Shown one piece after another: positions 56,765 to 64,000 of a stretch of DNA of 64,000 bases. The stretch comes from Klebsiella electrica (lineage in GTDB: Bacteria > Pseudomonadota > Gammaproteobacteria > Enterobacterales > Enterobacteriaceae): positions 3,410,001 to 3,474,000 of the forward strand of contig NZ_CP041247.1 of assembly GCF_006711645.1 (NCBI RefSeq). The letters run 5' to 3'. The number at the start of each line of letters is the position of its first letter. Position 1 is the stretch's first letter. The notes beneath the pieces were generated by a model. The model saw only the letters and a program-made list of their open reading frames with translations, ran no database searches and had not been told where the DNA came from. The position numbers were made by a program, and so were the translations under genes.

Positions 56765-57316
56765 TTACCAGTGCCTTACCGGACCGGTATCAATATGCAC
56801 AAAGTTGCTACGTGGGTAGTATCCTACACCACCTGCGCCCATAGATAACGCCGCTTTGCGAACATTGCTTAACGAAATGCCTTCTATGTGGAAATCCATG
56901 GCCTGTCCTTTAGTGTGATAGCTATGTTTCGCCACACCGCGGCTTCGGGCGCGAAGCTCTTCATTGGTATCGAGGGAACGATAGCCCGAGATGAGCTGGA
57001 CAGGTTTATTGGTGCCGAGCAATCCCTGCAGACGATAAAGGTGATCGAACAAACTCGGATCGATGGACTTTATTTTATTCGCGCGGAAATCACGGAAAAA
57101 ATGGTTAAGTCTTGCTAATTCATCCTGAATATAGCCTCTGCCATCGAAAAACTCCGCCTTGAGTGATTCACCAGTATGCAGGTTATTCAGCGTCAGAATA
57201 CGCGGTCGGGGGGTCGAGAGGGTGGCAAATGCCGGCGCAGGCAGAATGGCGGCAGCACCGAGCGCAGCCCCACCTAACGCCAGCAATTTGCGGCGATTAG
57301 CGTCAAATTTGTCCAT
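56765..57316 (-). CDS. mepK: MepK/YcbK, murein endopeptidase
   Basis: A 183-residue exported peptidase of the LAS/DUF882 family, known in E. coli to cleave mDAP-mDAP (3-3) crosslinks. The N-terminus is a Tat signal ([10 protein letters not shown], then AFA). Zinc ligands are visible in [15 protein letters not shown] (His and Asp) and [12 protein letters not shown] (His). The ATG at 57316 is used; the open frame extends upstream 29 codons without a signal-compatible start. It lies next to ldtD, whose product makes the crosslinks this enzyme cuts. Confidence 0.94.
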   Translation of the reverse strand: MDKFDANRRKLLALGGAALGAAAILPAPAFATLSTPRPRILTLNNLHTGESLKAEFFDGRGYIQDELARLNHFFRDFRANKIKSIDPSLFDHLYRLQGLLGTNKPVQLISGYRSLDTNEELRARSRGVAKHSYHTKGQAMDFHIEGISLSNVRKAALSMGAGGVGYYPRSNFVHIDTGPVRHW

Positions 57317-57424
57317 GATAATCAGGTCTACAAGTAAATGAATCGAATATATGCACTTCTGGCGCACGAAAGGCACCTTACCGGGCATTATTGCCAACGT
57401 CAAGGTAGCCTAACCCCAGTAAAT

Positions 57425-57455
57425 ACAGGCCCTGTAGAGGATCAGGGCCTGTTTT
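57425..57455. terminator. Hairpin between ldtD and mepK
   Basis: ACAGGCCCTG and CAGGGCCTGT form a perfect 10-bp stem with an 8-nt loop; TTTT follows on the plus strand and TATTTAC on the minus strand. It may end ldtD transcription or reduce read-through into mepK. Confidence 0.65.
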
Positions 57456-57496
57456 CACCAAAAGTTAGGACAACGGGATCCGTTGAACTACTTCAT

Positions 57497-59287
57497 TTAC
57501 CTGATTAATTGTTCAGCTTTCGCAAGGATTTGTGCGCCAGATCGCGCGGTGAGATCGTAATTGTAAATATCTGTTCGATATTGTGTACGTCCATCATCTC
57601 CTACGAAGGCAGTCAAATAATAGAGATTAACCGGGATATTCTGGCGGATATTGACATAGCGGGTATCGCCCTGCTTGAGCGCATCGGAAATCCGCGTATC
57701 GTTCCAGCCGGCATCCTGCAGCAGCATATTCGCCAGCTCCGAGGCTTTGTTGACCCGCACGCAGCCGGAACTTAAGGCCCGCACGTCTTTCTGGAACAGA
57801 TTGTGGTTCGGCGTATCGTGCAGATAGATAGCATCGGAGCTGGGCATATTAAACTTATAGCGCCCCAATGAGTTACGCCCGCCAGGCGCCTGCTGAAAAC
57901 GGAACGGCAGGTTGTTTTCGGTGATTGTCGACCAGTCAACCCGGTACGGATCGATAGCCTCTTTGCTGTTCCAGCCGCGCATCACCGTGTAACCATGCTG
58001 CTCAAGATAGCTAGGGTCATTGCGTACCTTCGGCAGGATATCTTTGCGCGCCAGCGTCGGCGGCACGTTCCACGGCGGGTTAACCACCACGTTGTTTAGC
58101 GCGCTGCTCATCATCGGCGTTTTGCGATCCGGCCGCCCCACAATCACTCGCGATGCCAGCACCTGGCTGCCATCCTGGTAATAGACCAACGAAAAGGCTG
58201 GAATATTGACCATAATGCCGGTAGACAGTTTTCCCGGCAGCAAACGCAAGCGCTGAATGTTCAACGCCAGTACGCCCGCACGCTGGGCCGCAGAAACATT
58301 GAGCCAGTCGCGGGTGGATTGACCAATCACGCCATCGGCGCCCAGCCCCTGCCAGGCCTGGAAGCGCTTAACGCCCTCAACAAGCTGACGATCGTAAACG
58401 CCGCGCGCCGCGGTTTTGCTCTTCTTCCCGGCTGACGGACTCACGACATCCCCCGGCAGCGCAATCTTCGAGGAATCATTGAGCATACCGTTGCGCTGTA
58501 AAATTTCGCGCAGCGCGCCAACGTCGTTACTCCACTCTCCCGGACGCAGCGACGCGTTGCTGGTCAGCTGCGGCCACGGGCGGGAATCGGCCACCAGCGC
58601 CAGCAGCGCCCGGTGCATCGCCTCATATTGCGGATGCTTCGGCGCCAGCCCGGCAATAAACGGCACCAGAGAGCCATTATCCAGCGCCAGCTGCCACTGA
58701 TTGATCACCGACAGCGGCGGCGTCGCCATCGTGTACGGTTTGGTACCGTACAGCCAGCGATTCCCCTGCACCGGAATGCCGCTGATAAAATGCAGGTAGC
58801 CCATCATGGCGTCAGACAGCACGATATCGCGAGCCATGCCGTTCACCGCCGGATCGGTCAGCAGGCTGACCCAGACGGTAAATTGCGGCTGAAAACCGGC
58901 GATGGCGACCTCAGCCAGCTGCTGCTGGAAGGCCTGAACCGCCTCGCGGTTCTCCCACATCGGTTTCATCTCTCTGGCCGCATAGAGCGATACCAGCGGA
59001 TTCATAAACACGGGCTGATAGCCAGCCGGCAACTGCGCCATTATCGCGGCGCGGCTTTTTTCTGCGGCGCCTGCTGCCAGCGGCTGCTCACCGGCCATTT
59101 TCGCCACCGTCGCGGACTGCCCCTCGCTCTGGATAAGCGCGGACGACAGTTCTCCTGTCGTCGCGGAACTGTCGGTGGGTACGATCTCAGGCTCTTCGGC
59201 CTGGACATTGAACAGCGGAGCAAATGCCAAAGCCAGGCTTAAACTCAGCGCTGACAATTGACGACCATAGCGTTTCTTTAGCAACAT
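57497..59287 (-). CDS. ldtD: LdtD/YcbB, L,D-transpeptidase
   Basis: A 596-residue periplasmic enzyme that makes 3-3 crosslinks in murein and can replace penicillin-sensitive transpeptidases. A signal peptide (1-30) is followed by a scaffold domain, a peptidoglycan-binding domain ([24 protein letters not shown], about 310-335) and a YkuD catalytic domain with HDTPNHNLF and the catalytic Cys in SSGCVRVN. It is about 19 residues shorter than E. coli LdtD; the loss lies in the variable linker before the peptidoglycan-binding domain (around [14 protein letters not shown]). Confidence 0.95.
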   Translation of the reverse strand: MLLKKRYGRQLSALSLSLALAFAPLFNVQAEEPEIVPTDSSATTGELSSALIQSEGQSATVAKMAGEQPLAAGAAEKSRAAIMAQLPAGYQPVFMNPLVSLYAAREMKPMWENREAVQAFQQQLAEVAIAGFQPQFTVWVSLLTDPAVNGMARDIVLSDAMMGYLHFISGIPVQGNRWLYGTKPYTMATPPLSVINQWQLALDNGSLVPFIAGLAPKHPQYEAMHRALLALVADSRPWPQLTSNASLRPGEWSNDVGALREILQRNGMLNDSSKIALPGDVVSPSAGKKSKTAARGVYDRQLVEGVKRFQAWQGLGADGVIGQSTRDWLNVSAAQRAGVLALNIQRLRLLPGKLSTGIMVNIPAFSLVYYQDGSQVLASRVIVGRPDRKTPMMSSALNNVVVNPPWNVPPTLARKDILPKVRNDPSYLEQHGYTVMRGWNSKEAIDPYRVDWSTITENNLPFRFQQAPGGRNSLGRYKFNMPSSDAIYLHDTPNHNLFQKDVRALSSGCVRVNKASELANMLLQDAGWNDTRISDALKQGDTRYVNIRQNIPVNLYYLTAFVGDDGRTQYRTDIYNYDLTARSGAQILAKAEQLIR

Positions 59288-59425
59288 CCCTTGCCCCCTG
59301 TTGTCACATTGCTGCCCGTAAAAACGGGTTTTACTCTCAGTATATAGAGGCGCAAAAGCTTTTGCCTCCCCAAATGTAAAGAAGTTTAAAGATTATAAAA
59401 CGTTAACTTAACCGATTCGCTAACA

Positions 59426-59452
59426 AAAAGGGCGACATCAAGTCGCCCTTTT
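59426..59452. terminator. Terminator of mukB
   Basis: AAAAGGGCGAC and GTCGCCCTTTT form an 11-bp stem around ATCAA. On the minus strand it is followed by T residues (TTTTTGTTAG), 19 bp after the mukB stop. Confidence 0.93.
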
Positions 59453-59471
59453 CTCTATCGATCGATGACCG

Positions 59472-62400
59472 CTAAGAGGCATCCGCCGTTCCAGGCAGCG
59501 TTTCCGGCAACTGGGCGGCAAAACCGCGCAGCCCGACCACATGGACGTGTTCGTGGTTATTAAACACTTTACGCACTAACTTGTAGGTGGTGCCTTTTTC
59601 CGGGCTGATGTTTTCCGGCGCCGCGATGATCAGCTGCATCTCCAGACGTTCACAGAGTTCAAACAGCGTGGCGATAGAACGGGCATCGAGACGCGCCGCT
59701 TCATCGAGGAACAGCAGACGGCACGGTGACAGGTCTTTGCCGCGCAGGCGACGAGACTCATCTTCCCAGCTCTGCACCACCATCACCAGTATCGACATCC
59801 CGGTACCGATAGCTTCCCCGGTAGACAGCGCACCAGATTCTGCGCGCAGCCAGCCGTCGGAGCCGCGGTTCACTTCCACTTCCATCTCCAGATAGTTGCG
59901 GTAGTCGAGCAGCTCTTCGCCAATGGTCTGCGGGGTGCGTTGCCCCATATCGATCTGCGGGTTCAGACGCTGGTACAGCTTCGCCAGCGCTTCCGAGAAG
60001 CTCAGGCGGTTGCTGTTAAACAGATCCTGATGCTGCTCGTGCTGTTCGGACAGCACATCAAGCAGCGTCGAGTGGGTTTCCCGCACGTTGACATTCAAAC
60101 GCACGCTGTTGACCTGGCCGAAGGAGACGCTTTGCAGCCCCTGGTTAAGCATCCGGATACGGTTCTGCTCGCGCTGGATCGTTTTGCGAATAATATTGGC
60201 CACGCTGCGGGAACTGATAGCCAACTTCTGCTCACGGTTGGTCAACTCTTCCGTCAGACGGCTCAGTTCGATTTCCATCTGTTCAATCGCTTCTACCGGG
60301 TCGTCGGTGCGGATAATATCCTGACGGATACGCTCGCGCAGATGCTGGTAAACGGCGACAAAGAACTGAATTTTACGTTCCGGACGCTTCGGATCCTCGG
60401 AGACACGCAGCACATCGCGCAGATGTTCGTTATCCGCTACGGCCAGACGCAGCGCACCGAGCGCTTTATCCGACATCGAACGCAGTTCATCCGCAGAGAG
60501 ATAGGCCAGCTCGCGGCGATGCAGACGCCGTTCGACGCCGTTGTCTTTCACCAGCCGCATGACCGCACACCAGCCCGCCTTGGCGCTCACCACCTGCTCG
60601 CGCATTTCGCAGTAGTCGCGCTCAAGCTTACGCAGCCTGCGAGTCAGGTTGTCCATTTCGGCTTCACAGAAGGTCAGCGCTTTTTCCAGCTGATTCCGGC
60701 GCGAGCGGTTGTTGCTTAACTGCGTATGCAGCTGATCGCGGCGCGCACGGGCACGCTCTTCCGCACCGCTGTCGGCGCGTACGCCGATATCCTGCAGCTC
60801 TTTGTACAGATCGCTCAGCAGCTCTTTTTTGGTATCAAAGGAGCTTTTCAGCGACGCCAGCACCTGATTGTACTGGTTCAGCTGCGCAGAATGGGTACGC
60901 ATCGCGTCGCGGGCGCGGCTACGTTCAGCCTCCGCCTGCTCCAGACGCTGGCGCAGTTTTTCATTGAGATCGCTGTTGCCGCTGAGCATTTCCGCCGAAT
61001 CGGAATAGCTGAAGTGGGCACGACGCTGCACCACTTCGCTCAGCGCAAACGCCTGCTGGCGCGCATCGCGCTGCGTTTGCTGGGAGTAAGCGTAATCTTC
61101 TTTCAGCTGTTCGAACTGTTCCGGGTCGCTTTGCAGGACTGAAACCATCGGCTCCAGCTTCGCCAGCTGATTGCCATGCTGCTGAATAAAGCGCGCCGCT
61201 TCCTGGGCTTCATCCAGCCGTTCCTGAATTTCGTCAACGCGATCGGCCAGCGTATCGTCCGCCAGCAGATTAAGGCGCGGCAACAGGCGGTTGAGGGCGG
61301 AAACCCCCTCTTTCGCCTGCTCATACTGCACCCGGTTCTGCTGGTTATCGCTTTCGTGCGTGTTAAGGGCGCGCTCCAGCTCGCCGCGGCGGCTGTTGAG
61401 CTTACGGATCTCTTCTTCCGGATCGTCTTCAAACGCGACGGCCAGATGGTTGCCGATAAAACGGCTGAAGGCCTGGTGCTGGCGCTGCGTTTTCTGCACG
61501 TCGAAAGAAAGGGTCGCAAAACGCTCTGATAAACTTTCCCGCTCCGCATGCAGCGTTTCAACGCGGCTTTCGCGCGCGGCGCGGCCAAACAGCGGCAGCG
61601 TCGGGAAGCGCGAGTAGCGCCACTGGCGATCGGCCACTTTAACGACCACCGCTTTTTCCAGCTCATCGACGCTGAAGACGCTGTCATCGAAGGATTGCGG
61701 ATCGCCTTCGATCAGATAGAGATCTTCCGGGCAATCTTCCAGCCCTTCCAGCTGTTCGGCGATCTGCGCCAGATTGGGTACCACGATCGCGTGACGCGAC
61801 GGGCCATACAGCGCGGAGAAGTACGGGGCGTCCTCAAGGCTGACATCGTCATAAATTTCCGACAGCAGTACGCCGCCAAAACGTTCCGCCAGCGCGTTAA
61901 GGCGCGGATCTTCAGACCCACCCGGCTGGCTGAGGCGTTCGATCTCTTCGTCGATGGCGCGTTTACGGGCACCCACTTCGTCACGTTCGACGATGGCTTC
62001 ACGCTCGCGCTCCAGCAGTTGCTGGAGATATTCGGTGACATCCTGGCTTGATTCAAACTGCTCGCCGCTCTGCTCGCACAGCTGGTTGAGGCTGTTTTGC
62101 GCGGCCAGCCAGATTGGCGCCCGACGCAGCAGAGACTGGGTGCGCGACTGCAGCTGCTCCAGCTCCTGACGCAGATTCATGCGCTGTTCGCTGGCGGAAG
62201 AGACGCTATCGGACAGGGAGGCGATGCGCGCTTCCAGCTCCTGATGCAGCGCTTCCAGATCGTCAATATCGTAGCGTTTGCCCTGACGCTTGCAGAATTC
62301 GCTCAGCTGGCGTTCGGCGTCCTGCTGCTCGCGCAGACGCTGTTCCAGCTCAGTCAGACGGCTACGCAGCCCGTGCGCCTGATCGGCAAGGTGACGCTGG

Positions 62401-63920
62401 TTGACGCCATCGCGCAACAGCTCGCGCGCCACGTCCCAGGCCTCATTACGCGCCAGCGGACCGTTGATGGCCGCCACCAGCTGATATGCCTGCTCAAACT
62501 GGCCGTGCGCGGTCTGCGCCACGCTCATTTTTTGTTCCAGCGACAGCATTTTTTCCGTCGCTTCTTGCTCTTTAGCCTGGAATGTTTCCAGCCATTCATC
62601 GGCGCTTTCCGGCGTTAAATCCGGCAAATGACACAGCGCCTTCGCCCGCTCCAGCGCCTGCAGCGCCTGGTTGTACTGAATGGCGCGGGTCTGCTGTACG
62701 TCCAGTGCCTGCTGATAGTCGGCGAGCTGGCTTTTCAGCTCATCCACTTCCAGTTCAGCGGCCTCGGCGCGGGCCTCGTTCTCTTCCTGTCGATCGGTCG
62801 CTTCGGCGACGACTTCATTCTGCTCTTCAAGGCGAATCTGCAGTTCATCGAGATCCGCTTCATAGCGCTCGATTTTTTCCTGCTGGCGCAGCGCGGTTTG
62901 TACCAGATTCAGATGATCGCTGGCCGCCTGATAATCGGCTTCCAGATCGCCTTCGGCGCCGTTATGTTCCTGCAGTTCGCGGGCCATATCGACATGCTTA
63001 TACTGCTCTGCCGCCAGCTGCGCCCGCGAGGTAAAGAGATCGCGACGATACTCCAGCGCTTTATCCAGATGCACGCGACGTTCGTTGGCGTGACGCATAT
63101 AGTCCGCCGCGACATAGTTCGTCGCTTCGCTGATCAGATGTTTAAACAGGTCGCGATCGGACTGGGTGACGCGAATGGCTTCGAGCGTCATGCGGTTTTC
63201 ACGCAGCGCGGCTTCCATATCCTGGAACGCTTTACGCACGCCGCCGTTTTCCGGCAGCAGGTAATCGCGCAGCGAGCGGGTGATGGTGTTGGAGATCCCG
63301 CCGTACAGCGAGGCTTCAATCAGGCGATAGTATTTACTGCGGTCTGCCGCCGAACGCAGACGACGAGCCACCACGCCCAGATCGAACATCAGCGAGTGAT
63401 AGTCGGTTATCGAGTTGAACTGCTTAAACTGCACCCCTTCCATCTCTTCAAGCTTGTCTTTCAGCTCGTTGAGGCTCAGCACGCGCGCCTGGCGCTCGTT
63501 AAGGGTTTCCGTCAGCAGCTGGGTCGGCTGAATGGACGTCGGCAGCCCCTGAATCGCAAACGGCTTGATATCCACTTTACGATCGCGACCGGCAATCTGC
63601 TGCAGACGCACGCCCACAACCACCCGCTGGTGATGCGAGTTGACCACATCCAGTACCGAATAACATACCCCGGCCCGCAGCTTACCGTGCAGGCCTTTAT
63701 CGCGCGAACCGCTGGTGGCGCCCGCTTCTGTGGTGTTACGGAAGTGCAGCAGAGTCAGATCCGGAATCAGTGCCGTGACGAAAGCCGCCATGGTGGTCGA
63801 TTTCCCGGCGCCGTTGCCCCCGGACAGCGTGGTGACCAGCTCATCCAGATCAAAGGTGCGGGCAAAAAAACCGTTCCAGTTAACCAGCGTCAGCGAGCGA
63901 AATTTACCGCGTTCAATCAT
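59472..63920 (-). CDS. mukB: MukB, SMC-like chromosome condensin
   Basis: A 1482-residue SMC-family ATPase, the core of the MukBEF condensin that organises and separates sister chromosomes. Walker [10 protein letters not shown] is at residues 34-42; two long coiled-coil arms flank a central hinge (about 660-790). The C-terminal head has the signature [10 protein letters not shown] and Walker [12 protein letters not shown]. It binds topoisomerase IV and is displaced from Ter by MatP, also encoded here. The ATG overlaps the mukE stop by one base (TAATG), showing the usual mukFEB operon order. Confidence 0.97.
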   Translation of the reverse strand: MIERGKFRSLTLVNWNGFFARTFDLDELVTTLSGGNGAGKSTTMAAFVTALIPDLTLLHFRNTTEAGATSGSRDKGLHGKLRAGVCYSVLDVVNSHHQRVVVGVRLQQIAGRDRKVDIKPFAIQGLPTSIQPTQLLTETLNERQARVLSLNELKDKLEEMEGVQFKQFNSITDYHSLMFDLGVVARRLRSAADRSKYYRLIEASLYGGISNTITRSLRDYLLPENGGVRKAFQDMEAALRENRMTLEAIRVTQSDRDLFKHLISEATNYVAADYMRHANERRVHLDKALEYRRDLFTSRAQLAAEQYKHVDMARELQEHNGAEGDLEADYQAASDHLNLVQTALRQQEKIERYEADLDELQIRLEEQNEVVAEATDRQEENEARAEAAELEVDELKSQLADYQQALDVQQTRAIQYNQALQALERAKALCHLPDLTPESADEWLETFQAKEQEATEKMLSLEQKMSVAQTAHGQFEQAYQLVAAINGPLARNEAWDVARELLRDGVNQRHLADQAHGLRSRLTELEQRLREQQDAERQLSEFCKRQGKRYDIDDLEALHQELEARIASLSDSVSSASEQRMNLRQELEQLQSRTQSLLRRAPIWLAAQNSLNQLCEQSGEQFESSQDVTEYLQQLLEREREAIVERDEVGARKRAIDEEIERLSQPGGSEDPRLNALAERFGGVLLSEIYDDVSLEDAPYFSALYGPSRHAIVVPNLAQIAEQLEGLEDCPEDLYLIEGDPQSFDDSVFSVDELEKAVVVKVADRQWRYSRFPTLPLFGRAARESRVETLHAERESLSERFATLSFDVQKTQRQHQAFSRFIGNHLAVAFEDDPEEEIRKLNSRRGELERALNTHESDNQQNRVQYEQAKEGVSALNRLLPRLNLLADDTLADRVDEIQERLDEAQEAARFIQQHGNQLAKLEPMVSVLQSDPEQFEQLKEDYAYSQQTQRDARQQAFALSEVVQRRAHFSYSDSAEMLSGNSDLNEKLRQRLEQAEAERSRARDAMRTHSAQLNQYNQVLASLKSSFDTKKELLSDLYKELQDIGVRADSGAEERARARRDQLHTQLSNNRSRRNQLEKALTFCEAEMDNLTRRLRKLERDYCEMREQVVSAKAGWCAVMRLVKDNGVERRLHRRELAYLSADELRSMSDKALGALRLAVADNEHLRDVLRVSEDPKRPERKIQFFVAVYQHLRERIRQDIIRTDDPVEAIEQMEIELSRLTEELTNREQKLAISSRSVANIIRKTIQREQNRIRMLNQGLQSVSFGQVNSVRLNVNVRETHSTLLDVLSEQHEQHQDLFNSNRLSFSEALAKLYQRLNPQIDMGQRTPQTIGEELLDYRNYLEMEVEVNRGSDGWLRAESGALSTGEAIGTGMSILVMVVQSWEDESRRLRGKDLSPCRLLFLDEAARLDARSIATLFELCERLEMQLIIAAPENISPEKGTTYKLVRKVFNNHEHVHVVGLRGFAAQLPETLPGTADAS

Positions 63921-64000
63921 TACTCTTCCTCCCCGCTATCCGGCTGATTCTCTTCGTTCTCATCATTGAGCTGCAGATGGTTTTCCAGCGCCATCGCTTC
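63920..64000 (-). CDS. mukE: MukE, C-terminal fragment (condensin subunit)
   Basis: Only the last 26 codons are inside the window. The translation includes [20 protein letters not shown], an acidic tail closely like the end of E. coli MukE. MukE bridges MukF and the MukB head. The stop TAA shares its last base with the mukB ATG. The rest of the gene continues past the window edge. Confidence 0.9.
   Translation of the reverse strand, partial: EAMALENHLQLNDENEENQPDSGEEE

Noticed and set aside
62628..63947. 439-codon plus-strand open frame
   Set aside because: Antisense shadow of mukB.
1..64000. CRISPR array, rRNA operon or intact insertion sequence
   Set aside because: No regularly spaced repeats, no rRNA sequence, and no transposase with flanking terminal repeats were seen; only the integrase remnant indicates past mobility.

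Overview
The window is chromosomal DNA from an enteric bacterium of the Klebsiella/Raoultella group. Two things show this. The left end carries the right-hand part of an enteric-type nitrogen fixation cluster (nifZ end, nifM, nifF, nifLA, nifBQ) whose proteins closely match the classical Klebsiella NifL/NifA system as I remember it. The remaining ~50 kb follows the E. coli 21-22 min map almost gene for gene, in inverted orientation, from yccA through sulA, ompA, fabA, pqiABC, pyrD, ssu, pepN, asnS, ompF and aspC to mukB. Genus and species are inferences from remembered protein sequences; no search was run.

Layout. (1) 1-7165: nif genes with three sigma54 (-24/-12) promoters and two NifA-type TGT-N10-ACA sites. 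(2) 7166-13128: accessory DNA. It has a poorly coding 430-bp gap, then a minus-strand operon encoding a TetR regulator, a lipoprotein membrane-fusion adaptor and an RND efflux permease, then a decayed C-terminal piece of a phage-type tyrosine integrase. (3) 13131-13218: tRNA-Ser(UGA), whose 3' end faces the integrase remnant and the nif side. This is the geometry of a tRNA-integrated island, so the efflux operon and possibly the nif cluster may have entered at this tRNA. (4) 13363-18030: an orphan oligopeptide-type binding protein, then yccA, tusE and yccX, then an AraC regulator/PEBP protein pair not found at this place in E. coli. (5) 18221-64000: conserved enteric backbone.

How the backbone genes group: RNA modification and methylation (tusE, rlmI, rlmKL), DNA repair and division (helD, sulA with a LexA box, matP, zapC, mukB), envelope integrity (ompA, ompF, pqiABC, mepK, ldtD), unsaturated fatty acid synthesis (fabA with adjacent FadR-like and FabR-like operators), pyrimidine and NAD synthesis (pyrD, pncB), the sulfonate-sulfur operon ssuEADCB, and ribosome hibernation (rmf, a 55-codon gene). 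Compared with E. coli K-12 the window lacks yccT (csgI), the elf/ycb fimbrial cluster between pyrD and ssuE, and the hya hydrogenase operon beside the tRNA.

No CRISPR array, rRNA, intact insertion sequence or intact prophage was seen. The best leads for something undescribed are the tRNA-Ser/integrase-remnant/RND/nif boundary and the TetR-RND operon with its 24-bp palindromic operator.
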